DNA of 64,000 nucleotides. Source: Bradyrhizobium cytisi (GTDB taxonomy: Bacteria; Pseudomonadota; Alphaproteobacteria; Rhizobiales; Xanthobacteraceae). Made by a program: the position numbers and the translations under genes. Location of the stretch: positions 107,487 to 171,486 of the forward strand of contig NZ_VSSR01000008.1 in assembly GCF_008123515.1 (NCBI RefSeq), given 5' to 3'. Each line of letters starts with the position of its first letter. Position 1 is the stretch's first letter. Below the pieces are notes generated by a model. That model was not told where the DNA came from, did not search any database, and saw nothing but the letters and a program-made list of their open reading frames with translations. Below, piece by piece: positions 25,931-34,689 of this stretch.

Positions 25931-26571
25931 TGGCTGACATCTGGGTGAAAGTGCTGCAGCCAGCCGAGAGCTATGCGCTGCTGACGCTTGATGAGCTGAA
26001 GGTCATCCTCGGCATTTCGCCGAGCGATACCAGCGAGGATGCCCAGCTGCAGATGTGGATCGACCACTATAGCGATGTGGTCGCCACCATGTGCAATCGG
26101 GTGTTTGCGAAAGAGACGGTCGCCGAGACATGGCGCGGCGATAGCATGCCTTTCGATTGTCCCCGGCTCTTCCTCACCCACTATCCGGTCGCCGATGCCG
26201 ATATCGAAAGCGTCGAGAGCCCGCGCGGCAGCATGGTCGGTGCTTCGGCTTATGAGGTCGAGAATGGCTCGGGCAAGCTGCGGATCGACGGCATATGGTC
26301 CGAGCCGGTCACCGTGACGTACACGGGCGGCTATGATCTGCCCGAGGAAGCGCCGCTGGCCTTGAAGCAGGCGACGGCGCTCCTGATACAGGCCGCGCGT
26401 CACCAAATGACGCTGGCGGCTGTGAGCGGCATCAAGTCGATCACGCATCGCGAAAGCCGCGTGCAGTTCATGGACCCCAACACTGCGATGAAGAGCAATA
26501 GCGGCGCGCTCGCCCAGGCGGGCGAGACCGTCAGCGGGCTGCTAACGGCTTACATGCGGTATTATGTTTAG
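25930..26571 (+). CDS. Head-tail connector protein, gp6-like
   Basis: A 213-residue protein with the typical head-tail connector opening (YALLTLDELKVILGISPSDTSEDAQLQMWIDHYSDVVATMCNRVF) and a later EEAPLALKQATALLIQAARHQ helix. It likely forms the ring under the portal. Its ATG overlaps the collagen-like gene stop (25930), which indicates a shared transcript and coupling. Confidence 0.8.
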   Translation: MADIWVKVLQPAESYALLTLDELKVILGISPSDTSEDAQLQMWIDHYSDVVATMCNRVFAKETVAETWRGDSMPFDCPRLFLTHYPVADADIESVESPRGSMVGASAYEVENGSGKLRIDGIWSEPVTVTYTGGYDLPEEAPLALKQATALLIQAARHQMTLAAVSGIKSITHRESRVQFMDPNTAMKSNSGALAQAGETVSGLLTAYMRYYV

Positions 26572-26938
26572 CCTCGAGGTCGAGGGCACTGAAGTGCTCA
26601 GCGCCAAGATCGCGAAGATGCAGGCCCCGCTCTCCGAGCTGCCGATCACCGTGCCGCAGGAAATGGAAGCGTGGCAGCGCGATGACATGCATCGCAAATA
26701 TCCGAACACGGACACCTCGACGGGCAGCAATGAAGTGACCACGAGCACCAGCATCTGGCCGCGCTCGCGGCAGCCTTCCAAGGATCAGCATCACAAGCAT
26801 CAGGGGCCGAAGCAGTATCGCCCCGTCAAGCGCGGGCCCGTGGTGCGGAGCAATCGCCCGATCCTGCGCTCCGAGCTGCTGACCCGGCTTTGGGAGCGCA
26901 TGCGCGCACTCGCATCCGAGGCAATGACATGGCCGTGA
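26564..26938 (+). CDS. Phage neck/tail-completion-type hypothetical protein, 124 aa
   Basis: A 124-residue basic protein with an amphipathic N-terminal half (EVLSAKIAKMQAPLSELPITVPQEMEAWQRDDM) and a Lys/Arg/His-rich centre. Size, position after the connector, and overlap with both neighbours match head-closure or HK97 gp10-like proteins, though the sequence match is weak. Confidence 0.55.
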   Translation: MFSLEVEGTEVLSAKIAKMQAPLSELPITVPQEMEAWQRDDMHRKYPNTDTSTGSNEVTTSTSIWPRSRQPSKDQHHKHQGPKQYRPVKRGPVVRSNRPILRSELLTRLWERMRALASEAMTWP

Positions 26939-27285
26939 ATCTCGATGTGCTGCTGCAAGGCCCGATCTTCGATTTTTGGGCGGTGCCCGTCACGTTCAGG
27001 CCGCTGGCCTCGCAGCCGGGCCAGCCTGACTATCAGGGGCGCGGTATCCTCAACACCTACAGCCTCGATGTTGCGGGACTCGACGGCTCGATCATCTCCG
27101 ACCAGCGCACCATTCTCGACATCCGCGAAAGCGAGTTCGCGGTGCTGCCCGAGCAGAACGATCACTGCGTCATCCCGTTTGACTGCAACAAGGTGCCGCG
27201 CGGCGAGTACCAGATCGTGGATGCATCGAGCGACGGCGGCGGCCAGACCATGCTGACGATCCGCAAATATGAAACCATCATGTGA
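26929..27285 (+). CDS. Phage head-closure-type hypothetical protein, 118 aa
   Basis: A 118-residue beta-rich protein (DFWAVPVTFRPLAS, GILNTYSLDVAG, HCVIPFDCNKVPRGEYQIVDAS). The ATG at 26929 overlaps the preceding gene by ten bases and is preferred to an upstream ATG that adds only basic residues. Position suggests a head-tail joining role. No family is firmly recognised. Confidence 0.55.
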   Translation: MAVNLDVLLQGPIFDFWAVPVTFRPLASQPGQPDYQGRGILNTYSLDVAGLDGSIISDQRTILDIRESEFAVLPEQNDHCVIPFDCNKVPRGEYQIVDASSDGGGQTMLTIRKYETIM

Positions 27286-27288
27286 GCC

Positions 27289-27942
27289 ATGGGCATCACC
27301 GACGCGCAGTCGTTCTCGCTGGTGATCCGCGACGTATTTTTCGATGCTCTGGCGGGCGATCCATTTTTCGCCAACTACACCATGCGCAAGACCAAGATGC
27401 TGAGCGTGCAGCATCAGCTGCTGCCTTACCTCGGGGTCTACATCATCGACGAGATCATGCTGCCGGATGGCGATGCCAACGCGGGCATGATCCGGTTCAG
27501 CCACACGCTGCGCATCGGTTTCTCGGCGGTGGTGGCGAACAATGATCAGGTCGCCGCCGAGCTGCAGATCAACGCTGCGTGGTGGCGCATCATGCAGCGG
27601 CTCTGGCCCGATCAGTACATCATGAACCTGATCGACACGATGAACCCGCACACCGGGACCGACAATCCCGACAACACCATCATCGAGGGGATCACGCGCG
27701 GCGCGGTGAGATACGTATACGGGGCGACCGCGCTAAACAACGAAACGCCGCTCGCCGAGATGCAATACGACGTCTCGATCTTCTTCCGCACCACATGGCC
27801 GCCGATCATCACGGACGATCTCGCAGAGATCGATGTGACCACCGTTGTCGGCGACGAGCCGTATGACCAGCGCCTGCCGGTCCAGAGCAAGTATCTGTTC
27901 GACATCTCCAGAAGGCCAGCAAAGAAGGGACCACGACAATGA
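27289..27942 (+). CDS. Phage tail-completion-type protein, 217 aa
   Basis: A 217-residue protein located where tail terminators or completion proteins occur, between head-closure and sheath genes. It has an amphipathic first helix (FSLVIRDVFFDAL), the strand YLGVYIIDEIML, and later YDVSIFFRTTWPPIITDDL. The family is not recognised with confidence. It overlaps the next gene by four bases. Confidence 0.55.
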   Translation: MGITDAQSFSLVIRDVFFDALAGDPFFANYTMRKTKMLSVQHQLLPYLGVYIIDEIMLPDGDANAGMIRFSHTLRIGFSAVVANNDQVAAELQINAAWWRIMQRLWPDQYIMNLIDTMNPHTGTDNPDNTIIEGITRGAVRYVYGATALNNETPLAEMQYDVSIFFRTTWPPIITDDLAEIDVTTVVGDEPYDQRLPVQSKYLFDISRRPAKKGPRQ

Positions 27943-28289
27943 CCGGAGAACGCAAGGGCCTGAGCAAGGCCTCGTTGAAAGGGCTGCGCTCGAAGCAGCG
28001 CATGGAAGTGATGCGGCAGGCTGCAGTTGCGCCGGGCGTTCGGGTCGTCCCCGCCAATGATGACGTGCGCCGCCTGATGAAGCATCCGCACGCGGGAGGC
28101 TTCCCCGAAAGCGGCGCGACAACGTGGCCCGAGGATCGCTTCACCAAGCGTAGGCTTGCCGATGGCGCGGTGACGCGCGAGGAGCCGCCGCCCGAAGGTG
28201 AAGGCGCAGCACGCCAGCGCGATCAGCGGGAGCAATCGCGGCATCGCGTCGAGCCCCCCACCAAAGCAGAACCCAAGGACGCCGCCTGA
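27939..28289 (+). CDS. Hypothetical basic phage protein, 116 aa
   Basis: A 116-residue Arg/Lys-rich and largely disordered protein that ends inside the terminator hairpin at 28279-28300. The first 60 residues carry some helix (KASLKGLRSKQRMEVMRQAAV); the rest is a charged Pro/Glu tail. Role unknown. Confidence 0.5.
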   Translation: MTGERKGLSKASLKGLRSKQRMEVMRQAAVAPGVRVVPANDDVRRLMKHPHAGGFPESGATTWPEDRFTKRRLADGAVTREEPPPEGEGAARQRDQREQSRHRVEPPTKAEPKDAA

Positions 28290-28309
28290 TCGGGCGGCGT
28301 TTTGCTTTT
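28279..28309 (+). terminator. Rho-independent terminator before tail sheath
   Basis: ACGCCGCC at 28279-28286 pairs with GGCGGCGT at 28293-28300 around a TGATCG-type loop, followed by TTTTGCTTTT. It separates the head transcript from the sheath gene, so the sheath probably has its own promoter or is read through. Confidence 0.75.
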
Positions 28310-28323
28310 GACAGGAGGCATCA

Positions 28324-29898
28324 ATGCCGATCAGCTTTGCCAACATTCCCGCCAACATCAAAGTGCCGCTCTACTGGGTCGAAGTCGATCCGTCGATGGC
28401 TGGCCTGCCGACGATCAATCTGCGAGCGCTGCTGGTCGGTGTCGCGACCGCTGATGCAGAAGCGCCGATGGATATTGCGCGCCCGATCGGCAGCCAGGCG
28501 CAGGCCGATCTCGCGTTCGGTCAGGGCTCCGAGCTGGCGCGGATGTTCAAGGCCTTCTTCGCCAACAACTTCGCCAACGAAGTGTGGGGCCTGCCGCTCG
28601 CCGAGCCCGCTGCCGCCGCAGCCGCGACCGGCACAATCGGCATCACCGATGCGCCGACCGCCGCAGGCACCATCCACCTGTACATCTCGGGCGAGCATAT
28701 CCCGATCAACATCGCCACCACCGACACCACCGGAGACATCGCCGCCGCCATTGCTGACGCGATCAACGCTCAAGTGGACTTGCCGGTGACCGCTGCGGTC
28801 AGCGCCGTCGGCGGATCGGATGTCGATCTGACCTCGACCTTCAAGAGCATCAACGCCAACGACATCAGCGTGATGCTGAACTATTTCGGCAGCAGAGGCG
28901 GCGAGCAGACCCCGCCTGGGCTAGGCATCACGCTGCCAGCGACCGGCTTCCTCACTGCAGGCACCGGCACGCCGGTCTTCGACAACGCGATCATGAACCT
29001 CGGAGAAGAGCCTTTCGAGTACGTCGCGATGCCGTACACCGACAGCAACTCGCTGTTCGACTGGGATCAGGAATATGGCTTCACCGACATGGGCCGCTGG
29101 GGCTGGCAGCGCCAGCTGTTCGGCCACATCTTCTCGGCCAAGCGCGGCACCTATGCCGATCTGCTCACCTTCGGCGATGCGCTCAACAGCCCCGTCGAAT
29201 CGATTATGGCCTTCGAGGTCGCCTCGCCTTCGCCCTCCTATGAGTGGGCGGCGGCCTATGCCGCGAAGGCACAGCGCGCCCTGATCAACGATCCGGCTCG
29301 CCCGCTGCAGGCCCTGACCCTGAACGACATCAAGGCGGCTGATGTTCATCAGCGCTTCGACTTCGTGGAGCTGAACTCGCTGGCATCGACCGGCCTCGCG
29401 ATCCAGAAGATCGGCGGCGACAATCAGCCCATGATCGCGCGGGAGCAGACCACCTATCAGGTCAATCTCTACGGCCAGCCCGATGACGCCTATGAGCTGG
29501 TGACGACGCTCGCAACGCTCGCCAAGCTGCTGCGCAACCAGAAGCACGCGGTAACCTCGAAGTATCCGCGCCACAAGCTGGCGAATGACGGGACCAAGTT
29601 CGGCGCCGGTCAGGCCATCGTCACCCCCGGCATCATCAAGGGCGAGCTGATCGCGCAGTATCAGCAGGATATGTACAACGGCCTCGTCGAGGACCTCTCC
29701 AACTTCAAGCGCTATCTGCTGGTCGAACGCGATCCCAACGACCCCAACCGCGTCAACGTCCTCTATCCGCCCGACCTGATCAACCAGCTGCGCATCTTTG
29801 CGGTGCTGGCGCAGTTCCGGCTGCAATACGACCGAGGCGTTGACACCCAGATGATCGGACCCACGCAGCCGCCGTTCAACGCGGCGTCGGGTGCCTAG
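28324..29898 (+). CDS. Tail sheath protein, Mu gpL-like
   Basis: A 524-residue contractile sheath subunit. It opens with SFANIPANIKVPLYWVEVDPS ... PTINLRALLVG, as in Mu gpL-type sheaths, has a QADLAFGQGSELARMFKAFF segment, a central beta domain, and the conserved C-terminal part with RYLLVERDPNDPNRVNVLYPPDLINQLRIFAVLAQFRL. AGGAGG precedes the ATG. The tube gene, which normally follows directly, starts 4 kb further on at 33893. Confidence 0.92.
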   Translation: MPISFANIPANIKVPLYWVEVDPSMAGLPTINLRALLVGVATADAEAPMDIARPIGSQAQADLAFGQGSELARMFKAFFANNFANEVWGLPLAEPAAAAAATGTIGITDAPTAAGTIHLYISGEHIPINIATTDTTGDIAAAIADAINAQVDLPVTAAVSAVGGSDVDLTSTFKSINANDISVMLNYFGSRGGEQTPPGLGITLPATGFLTAGTGTPVFDNAIMNLGEEPFEYVAMPYTDSNSLFDWDQEYGFTDMGRWGWQRQLFGHIFSAKRGTYADLLTFGDALNSPVESIMAFEVASPSPSYEWAAAYAAKAQRALINDPARPLQALTLNDIKAADVHQRFDFVELNSLASTGLAIQKIGGDNQPMIAREQTTYQVNLYGQPDDAYELVTTLATLAKLLRNQKHAVTSKYPRHKLANDGTKFGAGQAIVTPGIIKGELIAQYQQDMYNGLVEDLSNFKRYLLVERDPNDPNRVNVLYPPDLINQLRIFAVLAQFRLQYDRGVDTQMIGPTQPPFNAASGA

Positions 29899-30110
29899 GG
29901 TGCGTACGCATCAATTTGAGCTTGATGGGTGCGCCTTGACCAATGCCTGCTATGCCCCGATAGCGACCAAGTTCCGCAGCGGAGCGAAATGACGCGATGG
30001 GCCAGAAACGGAAGTGAAGCGACGCGCGCTTACGGCAGTGCCATCCCGGTTGACCGTGCTGGGCGCAAGGTCCGCTTCGGATACAAGCGTGAAGCGGCTT
30101 GCCCTGACCA

Positions 30111-30908
30111 TTAGCGATTTTGCGGGATGGTGCGCCAATCCGCCCAACGGCTTTGTTCGACGGGAATGGCAAAGACATAACCGACGCCGCGTTCTGTCTT
30201 GATGACACGTGGCGCCTTCGGGTCTGCCTCCAGTTTGTGCCGCAGCCGCAGCACCTGAACGTCGATGCTGCGATCGAAGATATCTTCGTGGAGCCGGGTC
30301 GCCTGCAACAGATACTCGCGCGAGAGTGGCCGCTCCGGCGCATCGAGGAAGGCCTGCAGCAGGGCGTACTCGCCCTTGCTGAGGGTAACCGGTCGTTCCT
30401 GCGGATCGAGCAGGCGCCGGCTGCGACGATCAAGCCGCCATCCGCCGAACTTGTACGCGCCCCGCTCTCCGTCGCGGCTGCGCAAGGACCATCCGTTTTC
30501 ACGGCGCCGCAGCACGGCGCGAAACCGGGCATACAATTCGCGGATACCGAACGGCTTGGTGAGATAGTCGTCGGCACCAAGTTCAAGCCCGACCACACAG
30601 TCAACTTCATCGCGGGAACGGCCTGTCAGAATAACGACCGGTACGTCCGAACGGGAACGAATTTCCCGGAGCAGATCGAGCCAATTGTCCTGGCCGAGGT
30701 GCAGGTCGAGAATGATTGCGCTTGTGTCCCCGCCGGCTAGTTGACGGGCCACCGCCGAGCGGCCCATCGCCGAGACGGTCTGGATGCCATGCTGCCCGAA
30801 ATAATCCGAGATCAGGTGCCGGACCGCCGGATCGTCATCCACGACAAGGACGTGGCCCGAGTTGCAGTCGGTGGCGACGATGCGGCTGGACTCGACCTTG
30901 GTCAGCAT
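30111..30908 (-). CDS. OmpR-type response regulator
   Basis: A 265-residue two-component regulator. The receiver domain (about 18-135) has the acidic triad DDD at 24-26, the phospho-acceptor Asp68 (IILDLHLG), VVILTGRS and YLTKPFG. The C-terminal winged helix (about 160-255) has LSKGEYALLQAFL and RVIKTERGVGYVF. The ATG at 30908 has GGAGG nine bases upstream. It starts four bases after the hydrolase gene ends, making a two-gene operon. No histidine kinase is nearby, so its partner is elsewhere or absent. Confidence 0.88.
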   Translation of the reverse strand: MLTKVESSRIVATDCNSGHVLVVDDDPAVRHLISDYFGQHGIQTVSAMGRSAVARQLAGGDTSAIILDLHLGQDNWLDLLREIRSRSDVPVVILTGRSRDEVDCVVGLELGADDYLTKPFGIRELYARFRAVLRRRENGWSLRSRDGERGAYKFGGWRLDRRSRRLLDPQERPVTLSKGEYALLQAFLDAPERPLSREYLLQATRLHEDIFDRSIDVQVLRLRHKLEADPKAPRVIKTERGVGYVFAIPVEQSRWADWRTIPQNR

Positions 30909-30912
30909 GTGA

Positions 30913-31629
30913 TCAGGCCTCCGCATGGCTGCTGCGGCCCTGCAGCAGCAGGGCCGTGAGTTCATTGGGCATGTCGAGCATCACATCATGCCCACATGCA
31001 AGCTCCTCCCGCCACCAGCCGCGCTCTCCTGCCTTGGCGTAAAACTGGCCGAAAGGACCTTCAAAGCCACGCGCCAGAATGTATCCGATAGTTGCGATGC
31101 TGTCGCAGGCCCCGCTGATCTGCGCCGGCGCTTCAAGACTGGACAGCGGGTGCATCGTGCACTGGCGGTCCACCCAGGCGGCGTCTGCCGCATTGACCGC
31201 GAAGGCCGACGCGGGTCTCGGCGGAACTCTCCAGCCATCGCCATGGGCCACAGCCAGTTTCCGGTCGCCCTCACCGTTGTCGGGCAGGTAGTCGAAAAGG
31301 GTTTTGCCGTTCTCGGGAACGAAGGCGTCGAGATAGATGAGCGAGCGAATCCGGTCCGGCATCCGGTCGGCGACGTGGCGTGCGACGAAGCCGCCGTAGG
31401 AATGTCCGACCAAGACGACGTCGCGTAGGTTCTCCCAAATCATGAGATTGGCCACATCGGCGATATGGGTGTCGAGGCCAACGTCGCGGCTCAAGAGATG
31501 GGAGCGTTCGCCGACACCCGTTAGCGTCGGCGTGAACACCCCGTGCGCTCCAGCCGCCAGTAGGCGACGCACGCGTGCCCAGCACCAGCTACCATGCCAC
31601 GCGCCGTGGATTAGGACGTAATCGGTCAT
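30913..31629 (-). CDS. Alpha/beta hydrolase
   Basis: A 238-residue alpha/beta hydrolase, probably an esterase acting on a small substrate. The oxyanion region is LIHGAWHGSWCW, the nucleophile elbow GHSYGG places Ser77, and the catalytic His is in ACGHDVM near residue 214. Similar short hydrolases act on salicylate-type esters in plants and bacteria, but the substrate here is unknown. It is divergent from the HxlR regulator and followed by the response regulator. Confidence 0.85.
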   Translation of the reverse strand: MTDYVLIHGAWHGSWCWARVRRLLAAGAHGVFTPTLTGVGERSHLLSRDVGLDTHIADVANLMIWENLRDVVLVGHSYGGFVARHVADRMPDRIRSLIYLDAFVPENGKTLFDYLPDNGEGDRKLAVAHGDGWRVPPRPASAFAVNAADAAWVDRQCTMHPLSSLEAPAQISGACDSIATIGYILARGFEGPFGQFYAKAGERGWWREELACGHDVMLDMPNELTALLLQGRSSHAEA

Positions 31630-31797
31630 TGCGGGTTACTCCTTGCGATATCGGCGCCGCGACGCGAGGCGACCTGAACGTGAAACGAACGATGCTGCAC
31701 ATCGCTGCGTCGCGCCGACATGTGGACGGGGCGCCTCGCTCTGCCAAGTCTGTTTTTCGGACTGGCAATTCCGGCCGCCGGTGACTACATCGGACAC

Positions 31798-32634
31798 ATG
31801 TCAGCAAGCTATGGTCAGTTCTGCCCGATCGCGAAGGCATCAGAGATCTTCGCCACCCGCTGGACGCCGCTCATCGTGCGCGAACTGATGACTGGCGTGC
31901 ACTCCTTCAACGACATCCATCGCGGCCTGCCGCTGATTTCCCGGGCCGTCCTGATCGCGCGACTGCGTGAGCTCGAGGACCATGGTGTGATTGAACGCCG
32001 GCCGCGCGGCGCCGAGGGCGCCGGCCACGACTACTGGCTCACGCCTGCTGGCGACGGCTTGCGCGTGGTAATGCACGCGCTCGGCCAGTGGGGAATGACC
32101 TACACCCACGACCGGATCAAACGTTCCGATCTTGATCCCGCCCTCTTGATATGGGGATTGCGCAAACGTGTGGATCTGAGCTCGCTGCCGGATCGGCGCG
32201 TCGTCTTGCGTTTCGAATTTTCAGGCGTGCCGGCGAGCCGCACGAAATTTCGAATCATGTGGCTCATCCTCGGACGATCCGGCGTCGACGTCTGCATGAA
32301 GGACCCGGGATTTGCCATCGATCTTACGCTTCGCGGCAATATTCGTGACTACGTCGAAGTCTATCTTGGCCACACGAATTGGCGCGACGTGGCCGGCACT
32401 GCGCTGCAGCTCGATGGCGATCTGCAGATTGCAAGAGCATTTCCTGTCTGGCTGCGATTTGAAACGGTAAACGGCCTAAATGCTCCAGCCCCGCATTTGT
32501 CTGCTGGGCCTGCTTCCGTTCAGACCGATCATTCGGATCGGCTGCCGTCCGACCCCAGCGGAATGCGGGCTCGATCGTCCGGCGGCCCGCGCGCGACAGA
32601 TCGCAGGCGTGCATATGATGCGCCTCCACGGTAG
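31798..32634 (+). CDS. HxlR-family transcriptional regulator with SCP2-like C-terminus
   Basis: A 278-residue regulator. Residues about 8-95 form the HxlR winged helix (CPIAKASEIFATRWTPLIVRELM, INDIHRGLPLISRAVL-like FNDIHRGLPLISRAVLIARL, HDYWLTPAGDGL). Residues about 140-225 resemble an SCP2 sterol-carrier-like ligand domain (DPGFAIDLTLRGNIRDYVEVYLG). The last ~45 residues are low-complexity and may be read-through. The start at 31798 was chosen because it opens the domain directly. It is divergent from the hydrolase gene and is its likely regulator. Confidence 0.82.
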   Translation: MSASYGQFCPIAKASEIFATRWTPLIVRELMTGVHSFNDIHRGLPLISRAVLIARLRELEDHGVIERRPRGAEGAGHDYWLTPAGDGLRVVMHALGQWGMTYTHDRIKRSDLDPALLIWGLRKRVDLSSLPDRRVVLRFEFSGVPASRTKFRIMWLILGRSGVDVCMKDPGFAIDLTLRGNIRDYVEVYLGHTNWRDVAGTALQLDGDLQIARAFPVWLRFETVNGLNAPAPHLSAGPASVQTDHSDRLPSDPSGMRARSSGGPRATDRRRAYDAPPR

Positions 32635-32936
32635 TGCCGTCCTTGGCTCGGTGCGTCTATCCAGCAAAGATGCGCGGACCAGCCCGACCTCAAGTTCCTC
32701 CGAGGACCGCTCCGGGTCATGAACGACGAATCGCGCCCGTGACGGCTCCTTTCCGGTGTACCTCCGAAAGCCGACTATGGAGATAAGCCTCCCGACCGTC
32801 GCGAAGGGCCAATGACAGACAGTAGCCTGCGGGCCGTGGTGCAGGAGCGGCCCGTCCGGGTCATCCGGATGAAGGATCGATAGCCTGGAATCGACAAGTC
32901 GACGCTTATGCACGCGGTACGATCCGAAAAATCGGA

Positions 32937-33146
32937 CTACCAACTTGTTGGCGTACGCCAGACCCTCCAGTGCGTCGGCCAAATCAAGATCGGCTCATCG
33001 GCCCAAGCATTGTACCAAACCCCCAATTTTCGGCGGCATGGAAAACGCAGTGGCGCAACGCCAGTCTTATCGAGTTCGCCGACTTCTAAATCGCAATCTT
33101 CCGGCGCGAATTGGATGGGTAGCCACGGCACGGCTCCGCACGACAT
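32937..33146 (-). CDS. Small conserved rhizobial protein, 69 aa
   Basis: A 69-residue protein with the layout PWLPIQFAPEDCDLEVGELD ... PLRFPCRR ... PTHWRVW, which matches a small family I recall from Bradyrhizobium genomes. No function is known. Its ATG lies eight bases after the stop of the 52-residue gene upstream on the same strand, so the two form a pair. Confidence 0.55.
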   Translation of the reverse strand: MSCGAVPWLPIQFAPEDCDLEVGELDKTGVAPLRFPCRRKLGVWYNAWADEPILIWPTHWRVWRTPTSW

Positions 33147-33153
33147 CTCGCAC

Positions 33154-33312
33154 CTAGAAGGGGCGTGTCACTAATGCCGCCACGCGTCTCTGGAAGCCAC
33201 TGATCTCTCTGAGCGCATCCCGCCGCTCTGATCCTTCAGGCAGCCGTTGCGCGGCTTCCCATAAGTTCACTAGCAGCCGCGCCATGTCTATCAATTCATT
33301 GAATTCGGGCAT
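33154..33312 (-). CDS. Small helical protein, 52 aa
   Basis: A 52-residue, amphipathic helical protein (MPEFNELIDMARLLVNLWEAA ...) with GAGG seven bases before the ATG. Similar short MPEFNELID-type proteins are known to me from Bradyrhizobium genomes. Unknown role; probably cotranscribed with the 69-residue gene. Confidence 0.55.
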   Translation of the reverse strand: MPEFNELIDMARLLVNLWEAAQRLPEGSERRDALREISGFQRRVAALVTRPF

Positions 33313-33892
33313 TCCAACCTCGCGTTGGCTCAATGTTGAGTCCTCTTGTAGGAACGGATCAATGTGAGGGAGGATCGCGGCTTGATGGCGCGATCAGTAA
33401 GGGAAGAGAGTAAGTGCAAATAGAAGTATCGATGCAGTTGCCGCCCAAGAGTGCCGACGCAGCAAAAGGTGCTCTTCTCCACTCACGTCGCCTAGCACCG
33501 ATATCCGTTTTTTACTCATGTCTAATATGAGCATCAGCCAACGACTTCGGCATTTCGCTTGTCATGCAGCTGTCATATTCGAACCGGCGCAATCTGCATG
33601 TTGGGCGCTGCCAATGAATGACACAGCAAGCGTACCAGCATGCTTTTCACTCGGGGATTGGGCTGCGATCCTTGGGCCGGAAAACGCCGCTGTGGGTCAT
33701 TCGCGACCTGGTCGAGCCATCCTCAAGTCCGGCCGGGTCCGCTATGCCGCCGAAAGCGGAAGTAAATTCAGAGCATTAGGGGCTCAGCGATGGGCACATT
33801 GCGGGATGGCACCGCCGTGAACGTGATTCAAGCCCCAAAAATGGAGCCTCAAATCATGCGCTATGAACTTAAAGCAAAAGGAGGACTGAGCA
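33313..33892. other. Intergenic DNA, right part of the cargo
   Basis: About 580 bases without a supported gene, leading to the tail tube start. A good AAGGAGG ribosome-binding site for the tube gene lies at its end. Reading frames present lack recognisable protein. Confidence 0.4.
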
Positions 33893-34258
33893 ATGGCACA
33901 GAGAATTGCGGGCATCGCCTTCCTGACCGTGGATGGCAATCAGCTGGCGCTGCGCGGCAACTTCACCGTCAGCCCCTCGCCTGTCGAGCGAACAATGATC
34001 GCGGGACAGGACGGCGTGCACGGCTATCAGGAGCTGCCGCGCGTGCCCTACATCGAGGGCGATCTTTCGACGCTCCCCGGCTTCTATCTTGAGGACCTGC
34101 TGAACGAGACCGATGTCACGGTGGTCGCGCAGCTCGCCAACCGGATGCAGTACGTGCTGACAAGCGCGACCTGCAAGGGCGGCTTCGAGAACAATACTCG
34201 CGACGGTCAGGTCCGCGTGCGCTGGGAAGGCGTGACCTGTGAGGAGGTGAGCCTGTGA
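33893..34258 (+). CDS. Tail tube protein, Mu gpM-like
   Basis: A 121-residue inner-tube subunit. It shows the Mu gpM pattern: an opening GIAFLTVDGNQLALRGNFTVSPSP, then ERTMIAGQDGVHGYQELPRVPYIEGDL, and a C-terminal RVRWEGVTCEEV strand. Length is as expected. AAGGAGG precedes the ATG, and it overlaps the next gene (GTGAACGTG region) by four bases. Confidence 0.9.
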   Translation: MAQRIAGIAFLTVDGNQLALRGNFTVSPSPVERTMIAGQDGVHGYQELPRVPYIEGDLSTLPGFYLEDLLNETDVTVVAQLANRMQYVLTSATCKGGFENNTRDGQVRVRWEGVTCEEVSL

Positions 34259-34689
34259 ACGTGAACCCCAAGCGCGAAGGCTTCGTGGACGAGCAGAAGC
34301 CCGAGCCCGAGATCATCTCGCCGACCGGCAAGCGCACCATGCCGCCGCCCGAGATCGAGCCGTCGCCCGCCGAGCTGCCGCCGCTGGATCAGGATGAATG
34401 GCCGATCATCGTCAAGATGCTTTACAAGCCGATCCGCAACAACCGCGGCGAGGACATCAAGGAAGTCTCGCTGCGCGAGCCGCGCGCTGGCGACATCAAC
34501 CGCTACGGCAACCCGATCCGCGTCAATCAGGAAGGCGACGTGATCATCGACGAGCGCAAGATGACCTTCATGATCGCCGCGCTGTCAGGCGTGCTGCCGC
34601 CGTTCATCGAAGAGATGGACCCACGCGACTGGAACAGCTGCGCCTATCGGTTGCGGCGTTTTTTTCTTCCCGATCCAGCGGCCTGGTAG
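34255..34689 (+). CDS. Tail assembly chaperone, Mu gp41-like (short form)
   Basis: A 144-residue product placed between tube and tape-measure genes, where tail assembly chaperones occur. It has a disordered Pro/Glu-rich leader, then WPIIVKMLYKPIRNNRGEDIKEVSLREPRAGDINRYG and an ISALSGV-like IAALSGVLPPFIEEMDPRDW. The gene begins with GTG at 34255. The frame ends shortly after seven consecutive T residues that can cause -1 slippage into the frame encoding the extension. Confidence 0.85.
   Translation: MNVNPKREGFVDEQKPEPEIISPTGKRTMPPPEIEPSPAELPPLDQDEWPIIVKMLYKPIRNNRGEDIKEVSLREPRAGDINRYGNPIRVNQEGDVIIDERKMTFMIAALSGVLPPFIEEMDPRDWNSCAYRLRRFFLPDPAAW
34659..34665 (+). promoter_or_regulatory. Programmed -1 ribosomal frameshift site (T-TTT-TTT)
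   Basis: In the chaperone frame the codons read CGT-TTT-TTT-CTT, giving the ideal slippery heptamer T TTT TTT. A shift of -1 continues as TCT-TCC-CGA in an open frame that runs to 34853, overlapping the tape-measure start. The short form ends eight codons after the site. Confidence 0.85.

Larger units (their letters stand above)
29899..33892. other. 4-kb bacterial-type cargo between sheath and tube genes
   Basis: Where Mu-like tails have sheath and tube adjacent, this window has 3,994 bases holding a response regulator, an alpha/beta hydrolase, an HxlR regulator and two small rhizobial proteins, on mixed strands. Non-coding stretches within it resemble host intergenic DNA (for example GGTCCGCTATGCCGCC near 33737). 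No transposase, integrase or matching terminal repeat was found at its edges. Confidence 0.7.

Noticed and set aside
32476..32982. Minus-strand 168-residue frame in the cargo island
   Set aside because: Not recognised, Arg-rich second half, and it overlaps the HxlR 3' end; not enough support.
33518..33820. Plus-strand 100-residue frame before the tail tube
   Set aside because: No ribosome-binding site, composition typical of non-coding DNA, and it includes a host-like intergenic motif.
29899..33892. Interpretation of the cargo as a transposon
   Set aside because: No transposase, no terminal inverted repeats and no target duplication could be seen at the edges.
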